Positions 32,304 through 40,675 of a DNA stretch of 64,000 nucleotides are shown here, piece after piece. The stretch comes from Streptomyces sp. ISL-96 (GTDB lineage Bacteria > Actinomycetota > Actinomycetes > Streptomycetales > Streptomycetaceae), in the NCBI RefSeq assembly GCF_018614035.1, contig NZ_JAGGPA010000027.1, positions 1-64,000 on the forward strand, written 5' to 3'. The position numbers and the translations under genes are program-made. Under the pieces are notes generated by a model. It saw nothing but the letters and a program-made list of their open reading frames with translations. It did no database searches and was not told the origin of the DNA. Position 1 is the stretch's first letter, and each line of letters starts with the position of its first letter.

Positions 32304-32855
32304 GTGGCCATCAAGAAGTTCGCGCTCAACACACAGCCGCACGAGGCCGAGATCGGCGACGACGTGACGCTGCTGTTCCAGCCCGAGGTGATGGGTGATG
32401 AGTTCCTGGACGCGTACGGGCGTCTTCAGGAGACGATCAAGAAGCTGAACATCGACCTGAGCGACGCGACCAGCGTGGACCTGTCCGACGTCCGGGAGGC
32501 GAACGTCGCGCTCCGGGTGTTCCTCGCGTCCCTCATGCTGCCGGAGTCCGCCGAGCAGTTCGCCCGGTGGGAGGTCCGCGCCGGCGGAAAGACCGTGGGC
32601 TCCTACCGCGACCCGGAGGAAGCCCGGGAGGCGGCGGAGAGCCGCAAGGGCGGGAAGGCCCTGGACGCGGGTATGCGGCTGCCCGACCGCGTCCTGGTGG
32701 AGCTGATGGAGTGGGTAGTCGAGCTGTACGGAGGTGCGGGCGGCCAGCGCCCTCCTACGTCGTCGAGCGGCTCTGCCTCAGCATCTCCCGGTCCTGGTCC
32801 GCGTGGGAGGGCCGCCTTGCCCTCCAAGGGGTCGACATCCACACGTGGCCGCTAA
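32304..32855 (+). CDS. Tail assembly chaperone, short form
   Basis: 183 aa from GTG 32304. Size, position before the tape measure and texture (an acidic helical body with DVTLLFQPEVMGDEFLDAY and LMLPESAEQF, then a low-complexity Ser/Gly/Pro tail PTSSSGSASASPGPG) match gpG-type chaperones of siphophages. The tail is where ribosomes are expected to slip -1 into the overlapping frame that continues to 33082. It holds the tape measure during tail building. Confidence 0.8.
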   Translation: MAIKKFALNTQPHEAEIGDDVTLLFQPEVMGDEFLDAYGRLQETIKKLNIDLSDATSVDLSDVREANVALRVFLASLMLPESAEQFARWEVRAGGKTVGSYRDPEEAREAAESRKGGKALDAGMRLPDRVLVELMEWVVELYGGAGGQRPPTSSSGSASASPGPGPRGRAALPSKGSTSTRGR

Positions 32856-33082
32856 GGGTCATGCTCTCCGCCGCCGAGGCCGCGATTGATGACGCGGCCG
32901 AGGACGAGGCACAACGGGAGCGCAACCGCGCCGAGCTGTACGCGCCGCCCCGGGCGGCTGGTCCCGGCGGCCGGCGCGTGAGGCCGCCACCTGCCGCGCG
33001 GCTGGACCAGTCCGGGGCCCAGGCCCTCATGGCCCAGCTCGCCGCCGAGGACACACAACTCGCCGGACGGCGCACCGGCTAG
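32729..33082 (+). CDS. Tail assembly chaperone, -1 frameshift extension
   Basis: This frame lies -1 relative to the short form and has no start of its own with a ribosome site. From about 32755 it reads SYVVERLCLSISRSWSAWEG, LQGVDIHTWPLRVML, then a charged helix (DDAAEDEAQRERNRAELY), like the gpT part of gpGT proteins. The slip site is not a textbook heptamer; GGGCGGC (32738-32744) or CCCTCCT (32750-32756), both in the right register, are candidates. The start coordinate given is the earliest likely slip region. Confidence 0.65.
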   Translation, partial: RRCGRPAPSYVVERLCLSISRSWSAWEGRLALQGVDIHTWPLRVMLSAAEAAIDDAAEDEAQRERNRAELYAPPRAAGPGGRRVRPPPAARLDQSGAQALMAQLAAEDTQLAGRRTG

Positions 33083-33139
33083 TCTGGACACCGCCGCTGG
33101 TTTTGGGCCGGGCAACCACCGCACACGCGTGGGGTTGCC
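33080..33139 (+). promoter_or_regulatory. Late promoter and leader element, copy 4 (tape measure)
   Basis: TAGTCT (33080-33085), 8 nt, CCGCTGGTTTTGGGCCGGG (33094-33112), then the hairpin GGCAACC (33111-33117)/GGTTGCC (33133-33139). The 3' arm ends right at the TTG start (33140) and includes the G-rich ribosome site. The promoter lies inside the end of the chaperone extension gene. Confidence 0.75.
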
Positions 33140-36100
33140 TTGGCCGAGGAAGAGGACTACGGCGTCGGCCGTATCCGCATCGAGCTGGACGATGCGGATG
33201 CGGTCGCGGACGCGCGGGACCTCGGCGCGCGAATCCAGAGGGCGCTGGACCGCAGCACCCGCACCGTCGGCGCCCAGATCCGGCGGAACGTCCAGCGCGG
33301 ACTGACTGCTGCCGGCGCCGTCAGCGTCCAGGTCGAGCCGGACGTACGGCGATTCGGCCGGCTGCTCACCACGGGACTGCGCGGCCTGTCGGCCGTCAGC
33401 GTCCCCGTCACCCCGGACCTGTCCCGGTTCCGCACACTCCTCGTCGCCGGGCTGCGCGGCCTGGACGCCGTGGCGGTGCCGGTCACCCCGAACCTCGCCC
33501 GGTTCCGGACGCTCCTCGCCGCCGGCCTCCGCGGCCTGGACGCCGTTCCGGTGCCAGTCACCCCGGACGTACGCCAGTTCCAGCGGCTGCTGACCACCAG
33601 ACTGCGCGGCCTGTCCGCCGTCAGCGTCCCGGTGGCCCCGGATCTGCGCCGCTTCGACCGGGACCTGGTCCGGGGCCTGCGCGGTCTGGACGGCCTCAAC
33701 ATCCCCGTCCTGCCGGACCTTCGGCGCTTCGACCGGGAACTCCTCCGGGGCCTGCGGGACCTGGACGGCATCAACATCCCGGTCCTGCCGGACCTGGACC
33801 AGTTCGCGGAGCGCGTCCGCGCGGCCCTGGACGGCCAGGAGTTCCCCATCCGGATCGTCCCGGACCTCGACGGGTTCGATGACCGCATCCGGGCGCACAA
33901 CCCGCCGGACATCAACGTCAACGCGGACGTAGACACCAACCGGTTCAGCCGCGCCCTGGGTGCCCTGGGCGGGATCGCCGGGCGGGTCGCTGGTGCCCTG
34001 GGCGGGTTGCTCCGGATCGGCGCCATCGGCATCGCGGCAGCCAGCGCCGCAACGGCTGTCGGCGGCCTCGCCGCGGCCCTGGCCCCGGCGGTCGGCATCA
34101 TCGCCGCGTACCCGGCGGTCGTCCTCGGTTTCCAGGCCGCGCTCGGCGCGCTGCGCCTGGCCCTGATGGGCGTCAAGGAGGCTTTCGGCGCAGCGCTGAC
34201 CGGCACGGCGAAGGAGTTCCAGAAGTCTCTGGAAGGACTGTCGCCGGCAGCCCAGGCCGCGGCCCGGGAAGTCCGGGCGCTCAAGCCCGCGTTCGAGGCA
34301 CTCCGGTCCTCGGTACAGGACGCGTTCTTCTCCCAGTTGGAGGGGGAGATCACTGCGGTTGCCGGGGCACTGCGGGGGCCGCTGCAGAGCGGGCTGACGG
34401 GCATCGCGGAAGGCTGGGGGCGGGCCGCGCTCGGGGTGACCGGGTACCTCAAGGGCGCCCGGGGCGTCAGCAACATCAAGAGCATTCTCGGCGCGGCGGA
34501 GCAGGCCGTCGGCGGTCTGAGCTTGACCACGAACAAGCTGACCGCCGGGTTCCTCCAGATGGCTGCGGTCATCTCCGACCGGTTCGGCGCCGAGCTCGCG
34601 TCGGGGATCTCCGGCCTGGGCGAGAGGTTCGGGACGTTCCTCCAGCGGACCGCACAGGGCGGCGACGCGGTGAGGTGGGTAGACCAGGCCCTCAACACTT
34701 TCGCCCAGCTCGGGGACCTCCTGGGCAACGTCGGTTCGATCATCGCGGGCGTCTTCCGGGCCGGGGAGGAGGCCGGCGGCGGGTTCCTGGGCAACCTCCA
34801 GGAGATCACCCGGTCCATGGCGGAGTTCGTGAACTCCGCGCGTGGCCAGGAGGCGATCTCCAACGTCTTCCGGACCGTCGCGACCGTCGCGGCGCAGGTC
34901 GGCCCGATCCTGGCCGCCCTCATCACCCAGGTCGGTGCCATCGCCCCGGCCCTGGCTCCCATCTTCACGGCGCTCGGGCCGGCGATCGTCGGACTGATCA
35001 ACTCCCTGGGCCCGGCCCTGGCCCAGATCGCGCCCGCGCTCGCCGTCGTCGGCACCGCCCTGGCCGACGCCTTCGCCGCCGTCGGCCCTGCGCTCGGCCC
35101 CGTTGGTGCTGCGATCGGTGCCGTCCTGCGGGCCCTGACCCCGCTCCTGCCGCTCGCCGGGCAGCTCGTCGCCACCCTCGCGGCAGCCCTTGCCCCCGCG
35201 CTGTCCAACCTGGCCGCGCTGTTCGCGCCGATCATCTCCGCGCTCGTCGGCGCGCTGCTGCCGATCCTGCCCCCGATCGCCCAGGCGTTCGGCACCCTCG
35301 TCCGGGCCATGACCCCGCTGTTCTCCGGGGTCGGCCAGGCCGTCGCGCAGCTCATCGGCTCTCTGGCCCCGCTGCTGTCCAGCCTCGCCGGCGTGCTGGC
35401 CACGGTCGCCACCGCCTTCGCCCCGGTCTCGGCCGCCTTCAACGAGGCCCTGCTCCAGGTCCTCCCGCCCCTGGTGGAGGCGTTCAACGCCGTCGTCCAG
35501 GCCCTCCTGCCGCTCCTGCCACCGATCGCTCAACTGGCCGTCGCCCTGGCCCCCCTAGCGGTCCTCACCGCGCGGCTGCTGGGGCCGCTGCTGTCCATCG
35601 CGGCAGGGTTCGCGGCCTGGCTCATCATCAACACCGTCGTCCCCGTCATCCAGGCCGTGGTCGGCGTGATCGCCGGCCTCGTGTCCGGGCTGGCCGCGGC
35701 CGTGACCTTCGTGGTCAACCTCCCGGGCAGGATCATGGCCGCGCTCGGTTCCCTGGCGTCGACCATCGCCGGTTTCTTCACCGGCCTGTTCACCTCGCTC
35801 GGCACGACCCTGACCAACGGCTTCAACACTGTGGTCGGGTTCTTCACCCGCCTGCCCGGCATGATCATGGCCGGGCTCGCCGCGCTGCCCGGCCTGCTGG
35901 TCGACCTCTTCGTCAACGCCGTGGCGGCCGTGGCCATCGCCCTGCTCACCGCCGTAGCGGCCGTGATCTACATCTTCACGGTGCTGCCCGGCCGGATCTA
36001 CAACGCCCTGGCCTCCCTGGGCTCCCGGATGCTGACCGCCTTCCGGAACGCGTTCAACTCGGCGCGCGCCGCGACCTCGTCGTTCCTGTCCTCGACGGCC

Positions 36101-36769
36101 ACGTTCTTCGCCCAGCTCCCGGGCCGGGTGGGCTCCGCCCTGGCGGCACTACCGGGGAGGGTCCGGTCGATGTTCACCTCCGCCGGCTCCTCGGCCCTGT
36201 CCGCGGCCCGTTCGCTCGGCTCCTCGGTCGTCTCGTTCTTCTCGCAGATGCCCGGCCGGGTCGGGTCTGCCTTGTCGTCGGTCGGCTCCCGGATCGCGTC
36301 CGCGTTCCGCAGCGCGATCGGCAGCGCGAGGAGCGCGGTCTCCTCGCTGATCTCCTCCGTGGTGTCGCTGTTCTCGACGCTGCCCGGCCGGATCGTCAGC
36401 AGCCTGGGGAACATCGGCTCCCGCATCGTCTCCAAGATCAAGAGTGGGCTGCCTTCAGCGGTACGGAACCTGCTGCCGTTCGCCAACGGCGGCATTGTCA
36501 CCAGCCCGACGGCCGCCCTGATCGGTGAGGCGGGCAAGGAGGTCGTCCTGCCGCTCACGAGGCCGGCCCGCACGGTGGAGCTCGCCGAGAAGTCCGGACT
36601 GCTGGACCTGCTCGCCAAAAGGGGCGCTATCGCGCCCGGCGGGAGCGGAGGCGCCGGCGGCGTGAGCCGCACCGTCACCCACAACTGGAACATCAGCACG
36701 CCGGCACAGGACCCCCGAGTCCTGGCCGAGCACCTGTACGGCCAACTGGCCCGAGCGGCAGGGGTGTGA
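33140..36769 (+). CDS. Tape measure protein
   Basis: 1209 aa from TTG 33140, set by the leader hairpin that ends one base before. It fixes tail length: at about 0.15 nm per residue the tail would be near 180 nm. Residues 63-212 are six 25-aa repeats of the form VPVTPDL-x-RF-x(3)-L-x(3)-LRGLDA. The middle is long hydrophobic/Ala-rich helix, with membrane-like segments (about 285-340 and 770-960). The last 250 residues carry repeated LPGR(I/V)-x-(S/N)AL segments, then FANGGIVTSPTAALIGEAGKE, a common tape-measure ending. No lysozyme or peptidase domain was recognised. Confidence 0.9.
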   Translation: MAEEEDYGVGRIRIELDDADAVADARDLGARIQRALDRSTRTVGAQIRRNVQRGLTAAGAVSVQVEPDVRRFGRLLTTGLRGLSAVSVPVTPDLSRFRTLLVAGLRGLDAVAVPVTPNLARFRTLLAAGLRGLDAVPVPVTPDVRQFQRLLTTRLRGLSAVSVPVAPDLRRFDRDLVRGLRGLDGLNIPVLPDLRRFDRELLRGLRDLDGINIPVLPDLDQFAERVRAALDGQEFPIRIVPDLDGFDDRIRAHNPPDINVNADVDTNRFSRALGALGGIAGRVAGALGGLLRIGAIGIAAASAATAVGGLAAALAPAVGIIAAYPAVVLGFQAALGALRLALMGVKEAFGAALTGTAKEFQKSLEGLSPAAQAAAREVRALKPAFEALRSSVQDAFFSQLEGEITAVAGALRGPLQSGLTGIAEGWGRAALGVTGYLKGARGVSNIKSILGAAEQAVGGLSLTTNKLTAGFLQMAAVISDRFGAELASGISGLGERFGTFLQRTAQGGDAVRWVDQALNTFAQLGDLLGNVGSIIAGVFRAGEEAGGGFLGNLQEITRSMAEFVNSARGQEAISNVFRTVATVAAQVGPILAALITQVGAIAPALAPIFTALGPAIVGLINSLGPALAQIAPALAVVGTALADAFAAVGPALGPVGAAIGAVLRALTPLLPLAGQLVATLAAALAPALSNLAALFAPIISALVGALLPILPPIAQAFGTLVRAMTPLFSGVGQAVAQLIGSLAPLLSSLAGVLATVATAFAPVSAAFNEALLQVLPPLVEAFNAVVQALLPLLPPIAQLAVALAPLAVLTARLLGPLLSIAAGFAAWLIINTVVPVIQAVVGVIAGLVSGLAAAVTFVVNLPGRIMAALGSLASTIAGFFTGLFTSLGTTLTNGFNTVVGFFTRLPGMIMAGLAALPGLLVDLFVNAVAAVAIALLTAVAAVIYIFTVLPGRIYNALASLGSRMLTAFRNAFNSARAATSSFLSSTATFFAQLPGRVGSALAALPGRVRSMFTSAGSSALSAARSLGSSVVSFFSQMPGRVGSALSSVGSRIASAFRSAIGSARSAVSSLISSVVSLFSTLPGRIVSSLGNIGSRIVSKIKSGLPSAVRNLLPFANGGIVTSPTAALIGEAGKEVVLPLTRPARTVELAEKSGLLDLLAKRGAIAPGGSGGAGGVSRTVTHNWNISTPAQDPRVLAEHLYGQLARAAGV
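33326..33775 (+). repeat. Six 75-bp coding repeats in tape measure gene
   Basis: Six in-phase 75-bp units encode 25-aa repeats, with a seventh partial unit after them. Residues at V1, P5, F10, L13/L14 and L18-R19-G20-L21 are most conserved. Such units could allow tail length to change by unequal recombination. Confidence 0.75.
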
Positions 36770-36770
36770 C

Positions 36771-38012
36771 GTGATCAGCGACTACGCCGACTTCGGGTGT
36801 ACGGAGATCGTCAACTCCGCCAGGGCCGCGGCCTACGCGGAACCCTCCTGCCTGCTGACGAGCTGCAACCCGTGCCCGGACATCGCGGCAGCCCTCAACG
36901 ATGCCCCGTACGTGGACCCTGTGACCGACCCTGCGCCCTGGTATGACGCGGCCGTGCCGGAGTCGGCCGACTTCCTCGGCGTCATAGGGATGAACGTGGT
37001 TGGCTTCTCCCAGTCCACGCTGTCCCGGGACCCCGTCCAGCTCGTGGGCGACGGGGCCGCCCTCGGCATCGCGCGCCGCTCCCACCGCGAGATCACGTAC
37101 ACCGTCCTCCTCCTGGCCCTGGAGGAGTGCGCGCTGGCCTACGCCCTGGAGTGGCTGGCCTCCGCGCTGCGCGGCGCGCCTTGCGAGGGGAGTTGCGGCG
37201 GGGACGAGCTGGGGGTGTTCGCCTGCTGTCCGACCGGGGACGGCACCGGGGAGCTGCGCCATCTGTACGGCGTGGGGCTCATGCACGGTCCGCAGATCAC
37301 CTCCGTCCGGTACTACCCGGAGGGCCTCATCGCGGAGGCTACGTTCACGCTCGCTGCGTCGGTGCCGTACATCTACCGGGAGCCGCTGAAGACGCTCACC
37401 GGCTGGGTCGACCTCGCTGCCGGCGACCTGGTGACGTTCGACCCGGACGAGATCTACGGGGACTGCGTGGAGGCAGCCCCGTGCCTTGAGGATCCGCTGT
37501 GCCCGCCTCCGCCGCTGCCGATCCGGGCCCCGGTGCCCGTGGACCCGTGCTACCCGACCGGCGCGGCGCAGTTCCGCCGGTCCGTGGTCGCCTTGTCCCC
37601 ACAGGATCAGCCGGAGTGGCTGGAGGCCGTGCCGGTCCTGGAGCTGGAGACCGGCGCGAGCGCGCTGCGCCGCCTCGTCGTGCGCTTCTGGGCCAACCCC
37701 CTGGGCGGCAACTGCCAGGAGGTCGCGGACCCCTGTGCGGCGTGCACGGACATCCAGATCCCTTACCTGCCCGCCGGAGCCAAGCTGATCGTTGACGGCC
37801 GTACGCAGACGGCAGAGGTGGAGTGCAACGCCGGAGCGCTGGACGCCTCCACCAGCGAGCCGATCCTGTACGGGCCGCTGGGCCAGAGTTTCGAGTGGCC
37901 CGTGTTCTCGTGCCCGACCGGCGTGTGCATCGAGATCCTTTCCACCTCCGCGACGACGGCCGCCGACGCCCGTGCGCGGGTCCTCCTCGTTCCCCGATCG
38001 GACGTGGGCTGA
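36771..38012 (+). CDS. Minor tail protein (distal-tail-like)
   Basis: 413 aa from GTG 36771, one base after the tape measure stop. In siphophages the gene after the tape measure is usually the distal tail protein. Here the N-terminal half (VGFSQSTLSRDPVQLVGDG, HREITYTVLLLALEECALAYALEWL, IAEATFTLAASVPYIY) has the strand-helix texture of a Dit ring domain, and the C-terminal half a lectin-like domain (LRRLVVRFWANP; AGAKLIVDG). About 25 cysteines are present, again unusually many. It overlaps the next gene by one base. Confidence 0.7.
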   Translation: MISDYADFGCTEIVNSARAAAYAEPSCLLTSCNPCPDIAAALNDAPYVDPVTDPAPWYDAAVPESADFLGVIGMNVVGFSQSTLSRDPVQLVGDGAALGIARRSHREITYTVLLLALEECALAYALEWLASALRGAPCEGSCGGDELGVFACCPTGDGTGELRHLYGVGLMHGPQITSVRYYPEGLIAEATFTLAASVPYIYREPLKTLTGWVDLAAGDLVTFDPDEIYGDCVEAAPCLEDPLCPPPPLPIRAPVPVDPCYPTGAAQFRRSVVALSPQDQPEWLEAVPVLELETGASALRRLVVRFWANPLGGNCQEVADPCAACTDIQIPYLPAGAKLIVDGRTQTAEVECNAGALDASTSEPILYGPLGQSFEWPVFSCPTGVCIEILSTSATTAADARARVLLVPRSDVG

Positions 38013-39163
38013 TGGCCGTTCTCGGGTGCGCACAGGAGTACCGGGCCGTCATCCACTGGCGGGGCGGCAGCCTGCCGTTCACGTCACCGGGCGTCTCCGC
38101 GCTGACGGCGGTCTCCTGGAACCGGACGCTCAGCGACACGAGCGAGGCCAGCATCACGATCGCCAAGGGGTCGGCCGGGGCGGAGTGTTGCGCGCAGCTC
38201 GGGAAGGTCGAGCCGTTCGCCCACGACCTATCCATCTACCGGGACAGTGAGCTCGTGTGGCAGGGGCCCGTCTTCCGGGTGACGGAGAACCGCACTCGGT
38301 TCGTGGTCGAGGCACGCGACGTCACGGAGTGGCTGGCCCGCACGGTCAACACCACGTTGCTGCGGTACGTCAGCACGAACCCGGCCGACCCCAAGCGCCA
38401 GGGGCCGGTCCAGGAGATCGCGGAGTCCATCATCCGGGAGAACCTGCTGGGCGGGCTGTTCGCCTCCGGGCCGGACTGGCCGCGCATGGTCGACTACATC
38501 GTCCGCCAGGACGACACCGTGACCGCCCGGTACGAGAAGGACGGCAGCCTCGATAACGAGATCTGGATCGTGCCGATCCTGCGGATCTTGGACGAGGAGC
38601 TGGTCCCGCGCGGCCTGGAGTACACCACGGTCGGCCGCGCCCTCGTCCTCGGCCGGCCCCAGACGACCGCTGATCCAGCCCAGGCCCGCCTGACGCTCGA
38701 CGCGTTCGCCGGCGACGTCGAGATCGTGCGGGACGGCACGAACGCGGCCTCCCTGGTCTGGGTCACCAACCAAGAAGACCAGGACATCAGCGGCTCGCAG
38801 TACGGGGTGTCCGGTGTCGTCAGCGCGTATTACGGGCGCTTGGATTACCTCATCCGCACGACCGCCGAGGGTCTGACGGCGTACGACCTGTGGCAGATCG
38901 CCCGAGGCTCCTACACCGGCCGGAACCCCGTGCCCACGTCGCTTCGCATCCCGGACGGCGCCGGCCTCGCCGCGACCGCCCCCGTGTCCATGCGGCAGCT
39001 CGTGCCTGGCGTCCGGATCGACGTCGCCGCCACCGGCATGTGCATGGGCCTGTCCCAGCCGTACCGGCTGTCCGACGTGGACGTGGACTGGGGCGACAAC
39101 GGCGAGAACGTCGGCGTCTCCCTCATCCCGCTTGGCGACCCGTTCGTAGGAGACCCCCCATGA
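38012..39163 (+). CDS. Minor tail protein (tail-hub/Tal-like)
   Basis: 383 aa from ATG 38012 (TGATG overlap). Starts with ALTAVSWNRTLSDTSEASITI, VFRVTENRTRFVVEARDVTEWLARTVN and continues through IAESIIRENLL, the layout of gp27/Tal-like hub proteins in actinophages. The C-terminus has LVPGVRIDVAATGMCMGLSQPYRLSDVDVDW, a beta domain that recurs in such hubs. It would form the baseplate hub below the tape measure. No catalytic motif was seen. It overlaps the following gene by ATGA. Confidence 0.72.
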   Translation: MAVLGCAQEYRAVIHWRGGSLPFTSPGVSALTAVSWNRTLSDTSEASITIAKGSAGAECCAQLGKVEPFAHDLSIYRDSELVWQGPVFRVTENRTRFVVEARDVTEWLARTVNTTLLRYVSTNPADPKRQGPVQEIAESIIRENLLGGLFASGPDWPRMVDYIVRQDDTVTARYEKDGSLDNEIWIVPILRILDEELVPRGLEYTTVGRALVLGRPQTTADPAQARLTLDAFAGDVEIVRDGTNAASLVWVTNQEDQDISGSQYGVSGVVSAYYGRLDYLIRTTAEGLTAYDLWQIARGSYTGRNPVPTSLRIPDGAGLAATAPVSMRQLVPGVRIDVAATGMCMGLSQPYRLSDVDVDWGDNGENVGVSLIPLGDPFVGDPP

Positions 39164-39456
39164 CCGCCCTTCCAGGACAGCGCGCTGCCCAGCGCACCGT
39201 ACGCGCGATGACGTCCAGTCAGCGGGCCCTCGGCCGTTCTGCCCAGGCCGCGGCCGGCGGTTTGGCCACTGCGATCGGGTGGGGGTGGGTCGACGGCCAG
39301 CACCTGGACGTCGACCTCGCCGCGCAGCCCGGACAGCAGACCCGCCCGGCGGCGCTCGCGTGCGGCTGCACCGGCCGCTGCCTGGGCGAGTGCCCGCCGC
39401 CCGAGGACGGCGGCGGCGAGGACACCCAGACCGACACACAGGAGAGGCAGGGATAG
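39160..39456 (+). CDS. Small tail-region protein
   Basis: 98 aa from ATG 39160, coupled by ATGA. A basic N-terminus (RAAQRTVRAMTSSQRALGRS) and an Ala/Gly-rich centre are followed by a CGCTGRCLGEC cluster and an acidic end. No family is recognised. Position within the tail-tip genes suggests a minor virion component or chaperone. Confidence 0.6.
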   Translation: MTALPGQRAAQRTVRAMTSSQRALGRSAQAAAGGLATAIGWGWVDGQHLDVDLAAQPGQQTRPAALACGCTGRCLGECPPPEDGGGEDTQTDTQERQG

Positions 39457-39458
39457 AC

Positions 39459-40424
39459 ATGGCCCGATGCGGATGCCAGGGCGGATGCTCCTGCGCGCTC
39501 AACGGCGCCGGGGCGGTCGACGTCTCCGGGAACGGGTCGGCCTCGTCCCCGTTCGTGGTGAGCGTCGACCGTGCCGAGCTGCTCCAGGCCGGACCCGGGA
39601 TCACCTACCACCCGGGCACAGGCACGATCAGCGCTCTGCCATCGACCGACCCCGGGAACGCGCTGACTTTCGGAAGCGATAACGGCGTCTTTGTGTTCCC
39701 GGGCGCCATCGCCTTGTGCGACGAATACTTCACGACCGACGGTTCGGGGGACACCTGTCTCAAGCCCGGCACCATGGGGCTCCGGCAGGTCGTCACCTAC
39801 TCCACGGCCGGCACGTTCAGCTTCACCAAGGCGGACTATCCGTGGTTGGCCCGGGTCCGGGTCAAGGTCCAGGCCGGCGGCGGAGGCTCGGCCGGTGCCT
39901 CGGCCGCGGCTGCCGAGTCCATTTGGCGAGCTGGCGGCGCGGGCGGCGGGTACGCGGAGTCCTTGATCAACGTTGCCGCGCTCGCGGCTGTGGAGACAGT
40001 CACCGTCGGCGCCGCCGGAGCGGCAGGCGCGTCCACCAACGGCGCCGGCGGAGCGGGCGGCAACTCCTCATTCGGCGCTCACGCCACCGCCGTTGGCGGC
40101 CCCGGTGGCGCGGCTGCCATGTCTACGGGCTCCACCGTCACCACCTCGAGCGGCACAACCGGGCCCGCAGGCGGCACGGGGTCCTGGGCCATCGGCGGCG
40201 GTGCCGGCGAGGGCGCGATCCGGCTGGGCGGAAACGTGGGTATCGGCGGCGCGGGCGGCTCCTCGCGCATGGGCCACGGCGGTGCCTCGCGGGCGACTGC
40301 CGGCGCGGGCATCGCGCCGCGAGGTTACGGCGCGGGCGCAGGCGGGGCCGTCTCCGCGAACGGCGCCGCACAGGCCGGCGCCGCCGGCGAGCGCGGAATC
40401 GTGATCGTGGAGCTCTACGGATGA
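39459..40424 (+). CDS. Glycine-rich tail fibre-like protein
   Basis: 321 aa from ATG 39459 with AGGAGAGG upstream. The Cys-rich start (RCGCQGGCSCALNG) and a domain with FVVSVDRAELLQAGPGITYHPG lead into VTYSTAGTFSFTKADYPWLARVRVKVQAGGGG (two stretches), after which the chain is glycine/alanine-rich and ends GERGIVIVELYG. The F-T-x-P-x-x-V-x-V-x-GGGG unit with a V(I/V)VELY end is the pattern of phage glycine-rich receptor-binding or adhesin domains. Probably the tail-tip adhesin. Confidence 0.75.
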   Translation: MARCGCQGGCSCALNGAGAVDVSGNGSASSPFVVSVDRAELLQAGPGITYHPGTGTISALPSTDPGNALTFGSDNGVFVFPGAIALCDEYFTTDGSGDTCLKPGTMGLRQVVTYSTAGTFSFTKADYPWLARVRVKVQAGGGGSAGASAAAAESIWRAGGAGGGYAESLINVAALAAVETVTVGAAGAAGASTNGAGGAGGNSSFGAHATAVGGPGGAAAMSTGSTVTTSSGTTGPAGGTGSWAIGGGAGEGAIRLGGNVGIGGAGGSSRMGHGGASRATAGAGIAPRGYGAGAGGAVSANGAAQAGAAGERGIVIVELYG

Positions 40425-40448
40425 ACCCCGGCCGCTGCCCTCCGCCGA

Positions 40449-40585
40449 CCCGTCCGGACACCCCCTGTCCGGACACTGTCCGCGCCGTGTCCCCGCAGGT
40501 CACAGCCGCCCACGCCCCCGCGTTCGGACACGAGCGCGGACACCCCTCGCCCCGTGTCCGGACAGTGTCCGCACAGGGCTGTCTC
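40449..40585. repeat. TGTCCG/CGGACA cluster between fibre and lysis genes (cluster D)
   Basis: About nine exact hexamers in 137 bp, some as overlapping palindromes (TGTCCGGACA). This is a non-coding spacer before the lysis genes; no other signal is seen. Confidence 0.7.
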
Positions 40586-40603
40586 CACCCCTTGGAGGTC
40601 CCC

Positions 40604-40675
40604 ATGTCCCAGTCCACTACGACCGCCGACAGACCCGCTGTCGGCGCCTCGCCCGCCTCATCGGGGCGTGCGTGA
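40604..40675 (+). CDS. 23-codon leader-like ORF before endolysin
   Basis: ATG 40604 has a strong ribosome site (TTGGAGG, 40592-40598) and encodes 23 residues rich in Ser, Thr and Ala; its TGA overlaps the endolysin ATG (TGATG). The endolysin lacks its own good ribosome site, so this mini-frame probably carries ribosomes to it by coupling. Confidence 0.45.
   Translation: MSQSTTTADRPAVGASPASSGRA

Noticed and set aside
33326..33775. CRISPR-like array
   Set aside because: The 75-bp repeats are coding, contiguous and without unique spacers. No CRISPR or cas gene was seen anywhere in the window.
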